Assembly (NCBI GenBank): GCA_947449735.1
Contig: CANFTB010000044.1
Location: 1-36,271 of the forward strand
From: Chthoniobacteraceae bacterium
GTDB taxonomy: Bacteria; Verrucomicrobiota; Verrucomicrobiia; Chthoniobacterales; Chthoniobacteraceae
DNA: 36,271 nucleotides
Direction: 5' to 3'
This document shows, in pieces, positions 7,661-15,725 of this stretch. The position numbers were made by a program, and so were the translations under genes. Numbering within the stretch: the first letter of the stretch is position 1; each line of letters starts with the position of its first letter. The notes under the pieces were generated by a model. That model was not told the origin of the DNA. It saw only the letters and a list, made by a program, of their open reading frames with translations, and searched no databases.

Positions 7661-8746
7661 TCATTCTGACGCGGGGGAACTGGCTTGAGCCAGACGTTCC
7701 TCCATGTCAGCTGTTTGAAGCGAGGAAATCATTTCGGAGATTTCGCCCTCCATAAAGCGGTCAAGGTTGTAGAGGGTGAGGCCGATGCGGTGGTCTGTCA
7801 CCCGGTTCTGCGGAAAGTTGTATGTGCGGATTTTCTCCTCGCGTCCGCCCGTTCCCACCTGGCTTTTGCGGTGGGCGGCATACTTTTCAGCCTCCTCGCG
7901 CTGTTTGCGTTCGAGCAGGCGGGAGCGGAGGATTTGGAGGGCTTTTTCTTTGTTCTTCTGCTGCGAGCGGCCGTCCTGACAGCGGACGATCATTCCCGAG
8001 GGAATGTGCATGACTTGCACTGCGGAGTCCGTGGTGTTGACTCCCTGGCCTCCCGGGCCTCCGGCCCGGCAGACTTCGATTCGGAGGTCGTCTGCTTTAA
8101 TTTCCATGTCGACCTCTTCGGCTTCCGGAAGCACGGCGACTGTTGCCGTGGAGGTGTGGATGCGCCCCTGTGCTTCGGTAGCGGGCACGCGTTGTACGCG
8201 GTGGACTCCGCTTTCGTATCGAAGCTTGCGAAAAACCGACGCTCCCGAGGCTTTAAAGATCATTTCTCGTACGCCGCCGAGTTCGCTGGGACTGGATTCC
8301 AAGGGCTCGATTTTGAGTCCATTCGCTTCTGCGAATCGCAGGTAAAGCCGAACAAGGTCCGCTGCAAAAAGTGCGGCTTCGTCTCCTCCTGTGCCGGCGC
8401 GGATTTCAACAATGGCATCCCTGTCTTCGTTCGGGTCTGGGGGTAGGAGGGCAACCTGAATCTCTTTTCCGAGGGTTACAACGCGGCTCTGGAGTTCAGG
8501 TAATTCCGCTTGGGCCATCTCGGCGAGGTCGGTGTCTGTGCCAGTTGCGAGCTTCGAGGATTCCTCCAGCTCAGTGCGGGTCCTGAGCAGCGTGTGCCAG
8601 AGGGCCAGAAGTTCCTTGAGTCTGGTGTGTTCTCTAAGGAGTTCGCGCGCCCTTTTCGGGTCGTCGTACAGATTGCCTGCTGCAACCTGTGTTTCGAGCT
8701 CGTCGAAGCGTTCCTGCTTCCGGGCGATAAGAGGGCCGAAATCCAT
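7661..8746 (-). CDS. prfA: Peptide chain release factor 1
   Basis: RF1 recognises UAA and UAG stop codons and triggers peptidyl-tRNA hydrolysis. The 361-residue length is standard. The RF1-specific tripeptide is visible as PAT (residues 188-190, in RVPATEAQGRIHTST), and the catalytic GGQ is at 232-234 (AGGPGGQGVNTTDSA). The highly conserved GTGGDEAALFA is at about 118-128. It is separated from upstream rpmE by a strong terminator, so it probably has its own promoter, and prmC follows directly. The start ATG at 8746 gives the usual N-terminus. Confidence 0.98.
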   Translation of the reverse strand: MDFGPLIARKQERFDELETQVAAGNLYDDPKRARELLREHTRLKELLALWHTLLRTRTELEESSKLATGTDTDLAEMAQAELPELQSRVVTLGKEIQVALLPPDPNEDRDAIVEIRAGTGGDEAALFAADLVRLYLRFAEANGLKIEPLESSPSELGGVREMIFKASGASVFRKLRYESGVHRVQRVPATEAQGRIHTSTATVAVLPEAEEVDMEIKADDLRIEVCRAGGPGGQGVNTTDSAVQVMHIPSGMIVRCQDGRSQQKNKEKALQILRSRLLERKQREEAEKYAAHRKSQVGTGGREEKIRTYNFPQNRVTDHRIGLTLYNLDRFMEGEISEMISSLQTADMEERLAQASSPASE

Positions 8747-8822
8747 GGGATAACTGGTGCGAAAGGTTACGAGCTGTGCTCGATGCAGGGGGCGCGAGGC
8801 TTGTGATGGTCTGGCTTAAATA

Positions 8823-8860
8823 AAAACGGTGAAGGCGGCACGGGGCACCTTCACCGTTTT
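8823..8860 (-). terminator. Rho-independent terminator of rpmE
   Basis: A 13-bp perfect stem (AAAACGGTGAAGG at 8823-8835 with CCTTCACCGTTTT at 8848-8860) encloses a 12-base loop. On the minus strand it is followed by a T-rich run (TTTTTATTTAA), placing the terminator 21 bp after the rpmE stop and separating rpmE from prfA. Confidence 0.85.
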
Positions 8861-8880
8861 GAAAAGAATCTTTTCGAACC

Positions 8881-9105
8881 CTAGATTTTTTTGCGGCGCT
8901 CGGTCGGACTGGATGAGTAGCGCTTTGCGAACTTCTCGATCCGGCCCGCGGTGTCGACGAACTTCTGCTCGCCGGTGAAGAAGGGATGGCATGAGGCGCA
9001 AATCCCGATACGGAGATCGCGGCGGGTGGAACGTGTTTGATACACTGCCCCGCAAGCGCAGGTGATATTGGTCTGGTCGTAGCGGGGATGAATGTCTGCT
9101 TTCAT
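8881..9105 (-). CDS. rpmE: 50S ribosomal protein L31 (zinc-binding type)
   Basis: This 74-residue large-subunit protein begins [12 protein letters not shown] and contains the L31 pattern CAC...[10 protein letters not shown]. Cysteines at 16, 18, 36 and 39 form the zinc ribbon, so this is the C+ form rather than the zinc-independent paralogue. It ends in a basic tail (RRKKI). It is probably transcribed alone, because a strong terminator follows. The upstream 240 bp to the divergent thioredoxin-like gene should hold its promoter; I could not pick a convincing one. Confidence 0.97.
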   Translation of the reverse strand: MKADIHPRYDQTNITCACGAVYQTRSTRRDLRIGICASCHPFFTGEQKFVDTAGRIEKFAKRYSSSPTERRKKI

Positions 9106-9310
9106 GGCGTTGGAAAAGAACCCTCGAGCTTATGGATGAAGTGTCACCGCGCAACCAAAAACGAATCAAAAACGGGCGAATGCCGCTTTTGGCTTGGGAA
9201 TCTCAGGCTTGATTCTCTTCACAAGAGGATTGTTGATTGAGAGAGAAAACGGGTGCGCAGGCAGAAGTCGCGGGGAAGTGCGCCTCTGATTCCCGCAGGA
9301 TCAGTGGGAG

Positions 9311-9339
9311 TTGGCAGTCGCGTCTCTCTTGTCTACAAT
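9311..9339 (+). promoter_or_regulatory. Sigma70-type promoter, probably leaderless, for the thioredoxin-like gene
   Basis: TTGGCA (9311-9316) and TACAAT (9334-9339) are exactly 17 bp apart, each one mismatch from consensus. The ATG at 9346 begins seven bases after the -10 box, where transcription would normally start, and no Shine-Dalgarno sequence is present. The layout matches that of the lipoprotein promoter at 4381-4408. Confidence 0.65.
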
Positions 9340-9345
9340 GTTGGG

Positions 9346-9780
9346 ATGAAACTTGGAACCTCCGTTGTTGCTGCAGTTCTTTCGCTGGCTTTCGGTTCGA
9401 TCGGCATGGCGGCCAAGCCGGGATGGACTGAAAATTTTGCTGAGGCGCAGAAGAGGGCGGCTTACGAAAAAAAACATGTGCTTCTTGATTTCACCGGGTC
9501 CGACTGGTGCGGATGGTGTATCAAAATTGACAGGGAAGTCTTTGCGAAAGCTGACTTCAAGGAGTTCGGGGAGAAAAGTTTGGTCCTCGTCGAGGTGGAC
9601 TTTCCAAAGTCGAAGGCCCTGCCGTCTGAGGTCAAGGCGCAGAACGAAGCTCTGGAGCGCAAGTTTGCGGTGTCCGGTTACCCAACCCTTGTGCTGCTAA
9701 ATTCTCAGGGCAAGGAGGTGAAGCGGTGGGAAGGGTTTAAATCTGAGTTTCTGGACGAGCTCAAGAAGGCCGCCAAATGA
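9346..9780 (+). CDS. Secreted thioredoxin-family protein
   Basis: From the ATG at 9346 the product is 144 residues with a Sec signal peptide (MKLGTSVVAAVLSLAFGSIG, cleavage near residue 23) and a single thioredoxin fold. The active-site motif is WCGWC (Cys55, Cys58), preceded by VLLDFTGSD, as in the thioredoxin-7/DsbD-gamma-like group. The cis-proline segment is SGYPTLVLL. It probably acts as a periplasmic disulfide reductase or isomerase (family inference). The frame is open upstream to 9253, but those codons lie over the promoter and lack signal-peptide character, so 9346 is preferred. It converges on the gene at 9838-10425. Confidence 0.92.
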   Translation: MKLGTSVVAAVLSLAFGSIGMAAKPGWTENFAEAQKRAAYEKKHVLLDFTGSDWCGWCIKIDREVFAKADFKEFGEKSLVLVEVDFPKSKALPSEVKAQNEALERKFAVSGYPTLVLLNSQGKEVKRWEGFKSEFLDELKKAAK

Positions 9781-9837
9781 CCTCGCGTACGGGTGTCGCG
9801 TCGGTCTCTTGTGCTCCGCCTGCATTCAACTGAGCGG

Positions 9838-10425
9838 CTAGAGGAAGGTGTAAATCACCTCGAGGTCGGAGTTGTCGCTGTTTAGTTGGTTCAGGAAAAC
9901 AGGCGTTCCCGCGACCGACTCGAGAGAAACCGACGCTCCCTCCCAGTACGCGAGGCGTGGCCGGATGATTGCCGCGGCCATATTGGCAAACATTCCCGAA
10001 CTGCTGGGCATCGCTAGATCGCGCACACGCAGACGCAGGCCTTCCGGAGCGTCTAAAAAGCCTGAAACTAAAATGGGTACTGTTCCGCCCATGATTTTGG
10101 TCTCTACCCGGGCTTGAATGTGGAGGCAGTTTTCCCCGCTCTGATCCGCAGTGACCTTCACGGTTGTGATTCTGATGCCGTGCTCGGAAGCGATTGCATG
10201 CGCGATTTTTCCAAGGATCCTTTCCAGCGCACCGATGGGGATGGCTACTTTGACGCGAGTTCCACGGAGTGGTTCGGGCTGCGCGGGGGATTCATCTAAA
10301 AAAACTTCGCCTTCATGGAGGGTGAGTGCATTCAGAAAGTGAGCCGCCGCATCCAGAGCTTCTTTTGCATTCCTTGGGACAGGAATCGGAGTGGAGAGTA
10401 GGGGAAAGATTTGAGACTGTTGCAT
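9838..10425 (-). CDS. Conserved hypothetical protein
   Basis: This is a 195-residue soluble protein (MQQSQIFPLLSTPIP...) with no signal peptide or TM segment and a mixed alpha/beta pattern. I do not recognise the family. Residues 55-75 (RVKVAIPIGALERILGKIA) and 85-115 look like a beta-alpha-beta unit, and the C-terminal part is beta-rich. It lies downstream of recO on the same strand after 157 bp. An untested TTGAAC 16 bp upstream of AATAAA abuts its ATG. It converges with the thioredoxin-like gene; no terminator is evident in the 57 bp between them. Confidence 0.8.
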   Translation of the reverse strand: MQQSQIFPLLSTPIPVPRNAKEALDAAAHFLNALTLHEGEVFLDESPAQPEPLRGTRVKVAIPIGALERILGKIAHAIASEHGIRITTVKVTADQSGENCLHIQARVETKIMGGTVPILVSGFLDAPEGLRLRVRDLAMPSSSGMFANMAAAIIRPRLAYWEGASVSLESVAGTPVFLNQLNSDNSDLEVIYTFL

Positions 10426-10582
10426 TTTATTGGGAACGGAGGCGGTCGTTCAATTGCGAGTTTGCCCGCCCTACAAGGGTGCTCTTGGAGGCGTTGGGCG
10501 GGGCCACGTCGGAGGAAGCATTGATCAAAATTATCGCAGGTGGAAGGCTGGGTTTCGTCTTTGCCGCGTTTGTTGCCTGGTT

Positions 10583-11119
10583 TTATCGGGCGGCCATTCG
10601 GCGTAGAAGATCCTCCCTGCTGGGGGGAAGGCGATGGAGAAGCCGCTCGAGAACCAACTCAGCTGGGATCGCTGGTTCCGAGATTCCCAGAAGGCGAACC
10701 AGTTCGAGTTCAAAGTGCCTCAGCGCTCGGATCGACGCCGGATTGGCATCAAGATATCGGAGTGCCCTTTCGTACAGGTTAAAAATGTCCGGCACCGGAA
10801 AGGCTGGCTCCGTCGAGCGCTCGATCAGTTCCACGGCGTAAGATGCCAGGCAAATTCGTGGGTACTCGGTGCGCAAACCGGCAAACGGTTGCAAAAGCGA
10901 TGCGTCTTGCAAAAGGTGAAGGTCGCCCGAGCGCGCCGGCTGGAACTGGATTTCGCAGAGGTGGAACAGGTCGAGCACGCCAGACAGCCGGCTTTTGGGT
11001 TTGAGAGCGCCTTTTGCCACCGTTTTGATCCGGCCGTGACTGCAGGAGAGCCAGGTGATGATGAGGCTTGATTCGGTCAGGCGGCTTTTGCGCAGCAGTA
11101 TGGCGGTGCACCGTTCCAA
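10583..11119 (-). CDS. recO: DNA repair protein RecO (short form)
   Basis: RecO helps RecR load RecA on SSB-coated single-stranded DNA in RecFOR recombination. The N-terminal OB-fold is recognisable (TAILLRKSRLTESSLIITWL, then GRIKTVAKGALKPKSRL), followed by the helical domain (LASYAVELIERS, LRHFELELVRLLG). At 178 residues it is well below the usual 230-250, and no CxxC zinc motif is seen. The start is a TTG at 11119-11117: the codon two positions upstream is a TAG stop, so no longer form exists in this frame. The 157 bp after the stop hold no obvious continuation. Whether this is a lineage-typical short RecO or a truncation is open. Confidence 0.85.
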   Translation of the reverse strand: MERCTAILLRKSRLTESSLIITWLSCSHGRIKTVAKGALKPKSRLSGVLDLFHLCEIQFQPARSGDLHLLQDASLLQPFAGLRTEYPRICLASYAVELIERSTEPAFPVPDIFNLYERALRYLDANPASIRALRHFELELVRLLGISEPAIPAELVLERLLHRLPPSREDLLRRMAAR

Positions 11120-11227
11120 TCGCGTCTAAAGAGTAAAATGTTAATTTTTTGAGAAAGGAAAGCAGGGAATGTGGGGATGCCTTGACTCCTGTGTGGCTGT
11201 TTTTAACCTGCACCCTTCTTATAAGCT

Positions 11228-13225
11228 ATGAATCTTCCGACTGAAGCTCTGCAACGCGCCGCCACTGAAGCCCGTGGTCTGGCCATGGATGCCGTCCACG
11301 CCTGTTCCTCCGGCCATCTAGGCCTGCCGCTGGGGTGCGCCGAGATCGGTGCCGTTCTTTTTGGGCACTCCCTAGTCTACGACCCATCAGAACCCCGCTG
11401 GTTGAACCGAGATCGTTTTGTGCTCTCCGCGGGCCACGGGTCGATGTTTTTGTATGCATGGCTTCATCTTGCCGGGTTCAAGCAGATGACGATTGACCAA
11501 GTTAAGGCATTCCGTGCTCCTGGCTCGCACACTCCCGGGCACCCTGAAAGTTTTGAGACAGAGGGAGTGGAGTGCACCACCGGACCTCTGGGGCAGGGCG
11601 TTGCCAACGCCGTGGGGATCGCGCTTTCTCAAAAGATGGCCGCGGCTCGGTTTAACACGCGAGAGCATGTTATTTTCGACAACCATGTGGTCTGTCTTGC
11701 CGGAGACGGCTGTCTGCAGGAAGGCGTTTCGGCGGAGGCTTCCTCCTACGCGGGGCATAACCACCTGGATAACCTCATTCTTATTTATGATTCGAATGAT
11801 GTGACCCTTGATGCGATGGCAAACGCATCCCAGAGTGAAGATGCCGCCAAGCGTTACGAGGCGTACGGATGGCACGTTCAAACAGTTGACGGTCACGATT
11901 TCGAAAAGGTTGCGGCAGCGCTCCAGACCGCCCGCTCGACCAAGGGCAAGCCCCACCTGATTGTGGCCAAAACTCTGATCGGAAAAGGCATTGCTGAGGT
12001 CGCCGGTACCGCCAAGGCCCACGGTGAAGGCGGGGCTAAGTTTATCGATGCCTCTCGCAAGGCATTGGGTCTTCCCGAGGATCAGCATTTTTACGTGTCT
12101 GCTGAGACGCACGCATTCTTCACCGCCCATGCAGCCGAAATGGGCAAAAAGCACGCCTCCTGGAAGCAGATCTTTTCGGCCTGGCAGGGCGCAAATCCGG
12201 AGCTGGCCAGCCAGCTGAATGGCGGAGTTTCTCACAAGCTGCCGTCCTCAGGTGACCTTCTCAAGGTGATACCGCATTTTCCGTCAGACGCCAAGATCGC
12301 GACGCGTAAGGCGGGCTCAGACGTTCTGCAGCCGGTTGCCCAGGCGGTGCCTCTGGCTGTCTCCGGAAGCGCCGACCTTTATGGTTCAACCCTGAACTAC
12401 ATCAACGGAGCCAAGGACGTGACGCCGGCAGATTTCGGGGGTCGCAACATTCGCTACGGAATCCGTGAGCACGGGATGGCCGCCATCATGAACGGCATCG
12501 CCTACGACGGCATCTTCCATGCGAGTGGCGCTACGTTCCTCGTGTTTGCGGACTACGCGAGACCGTCGATCCGGATCGCTGCCCTTTCGAAGCTACCGGT
12601 CGTGTACATCTTCACGCATGACTCGATTGGAGTGGGCGAGGACGGTCCGACGCACCAGCCAGTTGAGACTGTCAGTGGGCTGCGGGTGATTCCGAATTTG
12701 AACGTGATTCGCCCCGCGGATCCCGAGGAGACTGCGGGCTCCTTTGCTGCAGCGTTTTCGAGGACATGCGGGCCGACCCTTCTATCGCTGTCGCGACAGG
12801 CGGTGCCTATGCTCAATGAAATTCCCGTGGATAAACGCCGCGAGGGGGTTCTTCAAGGCGGATACATCGCGATTCCTGAATCAGGACCGCTTCGCACCAT
12901 TCTTCTTGCAAGCGGTAGTGAGTTGCAACACGCCGTTACCGCCGCGAAGACGCTTGGTGAAGGTGTTCGTGTCGTCTCCATGCCGTGCATGGAGATCTTC
13001 AACGCCCAGCCTTTGGCGTACCGGGAATCCGTACTCCCCTCCGCGGTCCGTCGTCGCGTCGCGATCGAAGCCGGAGTGAAGGATGCTTGGTTCCGGTACG
13101 TGGGCTTGGATGGCGTTGTGATCGGTCTGGAGCGATTCGGTCTCAGCGCGCCGGGCAATTACGTGATGGAGAAGCTTGGCATTACCGCCCAGGCAGTGGT
13201 GGATGCTGTGAACGCGCTCAAGTAG
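11228..13225 (+). CDS. tkt: Transketolase
   Basis: Transketolase moves two-carbon units between ketose and aldose phosphates in the pentose phosphate pathway, using thiamine diphosphate (ThDP). The 665-residue length is normal. ThDP and Mg binding is shown by [19 protein letters not shown]...SND, substrate-site histidines by [10 protein letters not shown] and the [12 protein letters not shown] segment, the ThDP-activating Glu by [11 protein letters not shown], and the pyrimidine-domain motif by [15 protein letters not shown]. It is divergent from recO across 108 bp. TATAAG lies only two bases before the ATG (11220-11225), so the true promoter is unclear; TTGACT at 11182 is a possible -35. The ATG gives the standard transketolase N-terminus. 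Confidence 0.98.
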   Translation: MNLPTEALQRAATEARGLAMDAVHACSSGHLGLPLGCAEIGAVLFGHSLVYDPSEPRWLNRDRFVLSAGHGSMFLYAWLHLAGFKQMTIDQVKAFRAPGSHTPGHPESFETEGVECTTGPLGQGVANAVGIALSQKMAAARFNTREHVIFDNHVVCLAGDGCLQEGVSAEASSYAGHNHLDNLILIYDSNDVTLDAMANASQSEDAAKRYEAYGWHVQTVDGHDFEKVAAALQTARSTKGKPHLIVAKTLIGKGIAEVAGTAKAHGEGGAKFIDASRKALGLPEDQHFYVSAETHAFFTAHAAEMGKKHASWKQIFSAWQGANPELASQLNGGVSHKLPSSGDLLKVIPHFPSDAKIATRKAGSDVLQPVAQAVPLAVSGSADLYGSTLNYINGAKDVTPADFGGRNIRYGIREHGMAAIMNGIAYDGIFHASGATFLVFADYARPSIRIAALSKLPVVYIFTHDSIGVGEDGPTHQPVETVSGLRVIPNLNVIRPADPEETAGSFAAAFSRTCGPTLLSLSRQAVPMLNEIPVDKRREGVLQGGYIAIPESGPLRTILLASGSELQHAVTAAKTLGEGVRVVSMPCMEIFNAQPLAYRESVLPSAVRRRVAIEAGVKDAWFRYVGLDGVVIGLERFGLSAPGNYVMEKLGITAQAVVDAVNALK

Positions 13226-13238
13226 CGCTCTGCTTGTG

Positions 13239-13265
13239 GGCCCGCCGCTTGTGCAGTGGCGGGCC
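13239..13265 (+). terminator. Possible terminator hairpin after tkt
   Basis: GGCCCGCC (13239-13246) pairs with GGCGGGCC (13258-13265) around an 11-base loop, starting 13 bp after the tkt stop. No T-run follows, so it may be a weak or Rho-assisted end, or an mRNA 3' stabiliser. Confidence 0.4.
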
Positions 13266-13313
13266 TCCCGCAATGCCGCATTCGTGGTCTATTAGATTTT
13301 ACCGTCGAGCGGC

Positions 13314-13847
13314 TTATGCGGGCGACGGCCCGTCCGTGCCCGGTTGAGATTGCCCCTGCGGCTGTCCGGATTTTGTTTCAGACGCGGCGTTCCCGCTTCT
13401 CAGCCGGTCCAGAAAAGCTGATCCGGTGTTCATCAACTGATGGAGGACCTGCTTGGGCGCGCTCCGGCCGCGTTCCTCTTGCTCAATTTCAGCGAGGGCT
13501 TCGTTCTTTGCATTCTGCCAGGCCGGAGCAAATCCGGGCGCGCTCAAAGTAAGCCGCTGTTCCGCCCGGTTGAGTACCTCCAGAAGCTTTAGCCGCTGCT
13601 TGTCTGGGCTTTGGAGGAGACTCTGAATTTTCACGCGGAGATTTTCTTTTTCCGTGGACGCACCTTTGAGGTCTTCCTGCAGTTTTTGGAAGGCGTCGGT
13701 AAGGGTTTTGAGCTGGGCAAACTGGGAGTCCTTGGATTTCTGAAGGTCCCGTCGTGAGAGGTAGAGTTGGACGCGGAAAATAGCAGCTGGAAGGAGTCCG
13801 GCATAAAAGCCAAGGGCAACGGGATGTGTGAGCCAGTCTGTTGTCAT
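13314..13847 (-). CDS. Small N-terminally anchored coiled-coil protein, unknown function
   Basis: This 177-residue protein has an N-terminal hydrophobic segment (ALGFYAGLLPAAIFRVQLYL, about residues 11-30) likely to be a single TM anchor. A charged heptad-like coiled coil follows (about 32-85, FQKLQEDLKGASTEKENLRVK). Residues about 92-150 are helical and the C-terminal 20 residues are a Gln/Pro/Gly-rich tail. No catalytic motif is seen. It lies 113 bp downstream of mobA on the same strand and converges with tkt. Possible roles include envelope scaffolding, but nothing in the sequence fixes this. Confidence 0.8.
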   Translation of the reverse strand: MTTDWLTHPVALGFYAGLLPAAIFRVQLYLSRRDLQKSKDSQFAQLKTLTDAFQKLQEDLKGASTEKENLRVKIQSLLQSPDKQRLKLLEVLNRAEQRLTLSAPGFAPAWQNAKNEALAEIEQEERGRSAPKQVLHQLMNTGSAFLDRLRSGNAASETKSGQPQGQSQPGTDGPSPA

Positions 13848-13960
13848 ACAATTGTGTTCATCTCACAAAGCCGGCAGGAAAAGAACTTCAATCACAAATA
13901 GGTCCCTCCTCGACATGGCATTGATTGCGTCGAAGCGGATTGCGCCTTACTGGCGACAGT

Positions 13961-14656
13961 TTAACCATTCGAGGTGAAAGTATTCCACTCTGCGGGAGTG
14001 TTGGAGTTCCAAAAAAAAGGCGAGGCGTCCTGTTCGACTTGTTGTGGGATTACCAGCCCTAGTGTCAGTGCTGAATCTAAAAGTTCCTGTAGCGAGAGTT
14101 GGCTGGTCTCCATCCGCTCTAAAAAGATGGGCAGAATGTCTCTGTGATAGGCGGCCGCCAGAGGCTCCCAGCGGCCGTTTATTCTAGGGACGACGCTTGT
14201 CATCGATTTTGCGGCTTCCTCGATCAGGCCTCGCATGTATTCGCCCCTCATCCCTGGCATGTCCACGGCCAGGCAAGCAGTGAAGGCATACCGGGAGTGC
14301 TTGAGGGCCGCAAGCAGGCCGGAAATTGGCCCGGAATGTTGAGTTTTGTCCGGGACGCTTTTCCATGAACCGCCTTTCCAGGGGCCGTCCTGCGGTCCTG
14401 AAATAAAGACGTCCGAAGCGCCGGCCTCTTCCAAAATAGCGATCTGGTGCCGCCACATTGGAACCCCGTTGTAAAGGAGGGAGGCCTTGTCCACTTTCAT
14501 TCGAGTCGACCGGCCTCCGGCAATGAGAACGCCGGAAAACGAGTTGGACGGAGTTGTATTTTCTTGAGGCACGCTCGGGACGTTTTGCTTTAGAATGCTG
14601 TCCTTGGCAGCATCAGGAGACAACCCCTTGTTCCATGGACTCTGATTTGATTTCAT
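13961..14656 (-). CDS. mobA: MobA-like molybdenum cofactor guanylyltransferase
   Basis: MobA attaches GMP to molybdopterin to form the guanine dinucleotide cofactor. The nucleotide-binding signature is GVLIAGGRSTRMKVDKASL, followed by PMWRHQIAILEEAGASDVF, SGPISGLLAALKHSR and the metal/product segment LAVDMPGM. These are diagnostic of MobA-like NTP transferases. The ATG at 14656 gives 231 residues but leaves about 40 residues before the signature, where MobA normally has fewer than 15. An in-frame GTG at 14572 would give a 203-residue protein. The longer form overlaps the 5' end of the divergent MOSC gene by 22 bp. Neither start has a clear Shine-Dalgarno sequence. Confidence 0.88.
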   Translation of the reverse strand: MKSNQSPWNKGLSPDAAKDSILKQNVPSVPQENTTPSNSFSGVLIAGGRSTRMKVDKASLLYNGVPMWRHQIAILEEAGASDVFISGPQDGPWKGGSWKSVPDKTQHSGPISGLLAALKHSRYAFTACLAVDMPGMRGEYMRGLIEEAAKSMTSVVPRINGRWEPLAAAYHRDILPIFLERMETSQLSLQELLDSALTLGLVIPQQVEQDASPFFWNSNTPAEWNTFTSNG

Positions 14657-15132
14657 TCGCGTCTGCGAAAACGCCGATTCTGAGACGCTTTTTCACTTCG
14701 GTCGGGCATAACTATTTCGGGCACTATGGCGTGGCTCCCGGTGAAAACGTCATGGTTGAAAAACTGGAAATCAACTGTGTTGAAGGAGCGGGAATCGAGG
14801 GGGACCGATTTTTCAACTACAAGAAGGACTACAAGGGGCAGATCACTTTTTTTGCCCATGAGATCTACACCCGGATCTGTGAGCGGTTTGGAGTCCGAGA
14901 CAAGGGGCCGGATGTATTTAGGCGCAATGTTGTGACCGAGGGGGTGGACTTGATGCAGTTTGTGGGCGTTGAGTTCGAGATCCAGGGAGTCCGTTTTTTA
15001 GGAACCGGGGAGTGCGCGCCTTGTGAGTGGATGAATCAGGCCTTCGGCCCTGGCGCTGAGGAGTTCCTCAAAGGGCAAGGCGGGCTGCGGGCGAAAATAC
15101 TATCGAGCGGAATCCTTAGGGTTTCCAAATGA
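14635..15132 (+). CDS. MOSC domain-containing protein
   Basis: From the ATG at 14635 the product is 165 residues with one MOSC (molybdenum cofactor sulfurase C-terminal) domain, a fold that carries sulfur or binds Moco. Visible landmarks are the N-terminal substrate motif GIEGDRFFNYK, the FRRNVVTEGVDL segment and the conserved cysteine of GTGECAPCEWM. This last motif is typical of stand-alone MOSC proteins, where Cys carries the persulfide or ligates Mo. The divergent neighbour is mobA, which supports a molybdenum-cofactor role. AGGAGA lies 14 bases before the start, rather far for a ribosome binding site. The frame is open upstream to 14554, but that stretch is antisense to mobA. Confidence 0.88.
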   Translation: MDSDLISFASAKTPILRRFFTSVGHNYFGHYGVAPGENVMVEKLEINCVEGAGIEGDRFFNYKKDYKGQITFFAHEIYTRICERFGVRDKGPDVFRRNVVTEGVDLMQFVGVEFEIQGVRFLGTGECAPCEWMNQAFGPGAEEFLKGQGGLRAKILSSGILRVSK

Positions 15133-15202
15133 GCGTCCGGGCAGGCTCATCGGGGCTGATTTCATTGGATTGAGAGCGGTGATCGCCCCTAAGGTGAATG
15201 CC

Positions 15203-15595
15203 ATGCGACTTGACCTCTGGCTCTGGTCTGTCCGGGCATTCAAAACACGCCCTCTCGCTTTGGCTGCGATCAAGGGAGGCAAGGTGAGGGTCAACGGGGC
15301 CTCATCAAAGGCATCTCATGCAGTCCGACCGGGCGAAATAATCGCGGTCATGGTAGATACAGCTTCAACGCCGTGGACGAGAACTCTCCGCGTTCTCGCT
15401 TCGCCTGGTTCGCGGGTGGGGGCAAAGCTGACGCCCCAGTACATGGAGGACATCACCGAGGCAGAAGAACTTGAGAAATCCCGGATGCGGGGCCCCCTTC
15501 TTCCGGGGTACAGGCCTCGCGGGAGCGGGCGGCCAACGAAGCGCGAACGCCGGGATTTGGATGACTTCGGCGAAGGACGCGTCGAGGGGCAGTAG
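15203..15595 (+). CDS. RNA-binding S4 domain protein (Hsp15/HslR-like)
   Basis: This is a 130-residue protein whose N-terminal S4 RNA-binding domain begins MRLDLWLWSVRAFKTR and includes KGGKVRVNG and PGEII. That pattern matches Hsp15, which binds 50S subunits carrying stalled nascent chains. The C-terminal 50 residues are highly basic (RPRGSGRPTKRERRDLDDF). The ATG at 15203 is preceded by AAGGTG at seven bases, a usable Shine-Dalgarno sequence, so it is preferred over the upstream open codons from 15170. It lies 70 bp after the MOSC gene, possibly cotranscribed. It converges with the oxidoreductase at 15726, with a terminator between. Confidence 0.9.
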   Translation: MRLDLWLWSVRAFKTRPLALAAIKGGKVRVNGASSKASHAVRPGEIIAVMVDTASTPWTRTLRVLASPGSRVGAKLTPQYMEDITEAEELEKSRMRGPLLPGYRPRGSGRPTKRERRDLDDFGEGRVEGQ

Positions 15596-15649
15596 GCTTT
15601 GGGTTTGCCCGCGTAGCAACAGGTTTGGGTGTGGAGTGTGCGCTGGCGC

Positions 15650-15681
15650 AAAAAAAGAAGCCGGTCACTTGCGTGACCGGC
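15650..15681 (-). terminator. Rho-independent terminator between convergent genes
   Basis: GCCGGTCAC (15660-15668) and GTGACCGGC (15673-15681) form a perfect 9-bp stem with a TTGC loop. On the minus strand it is followed by TTCTTTTTTT, so it ends the oxidoreductase transcript. On the plus strand the shorter CTCTTT tract may also stop the S4 gene. Confidence 0.88.
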
Positions 15682-15725
15682 CTCTTTCGGGGCAGATGCA
15701 GACCTGAGCCCTCGGCGGGAGACGC

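Noticed and set aside
7685..8446. 253-codon plus-strand open frame
   Set aside because: Antisense to prfA, which is certain; composition is that of a shadow frame.
10423..10453. TTGAAC-16 bp-AATAAA before the gene at 9838-10425 as a third leaderless promoter
   Set aside because: The -10 candidate touches the ATG, so transcription would begin inside the gene; the match is weak.
11220..11230. TATAAG two bases before the tkt ATG
   Set aside because: No -35 at 16-18 bp, and initiation would fall past the start codon; not called as a promoter.
11387..12235. 282-codon minus-strand open frame
   Set aside because: Lies entirely within transketolase on the opposite strand and shows no family motif.
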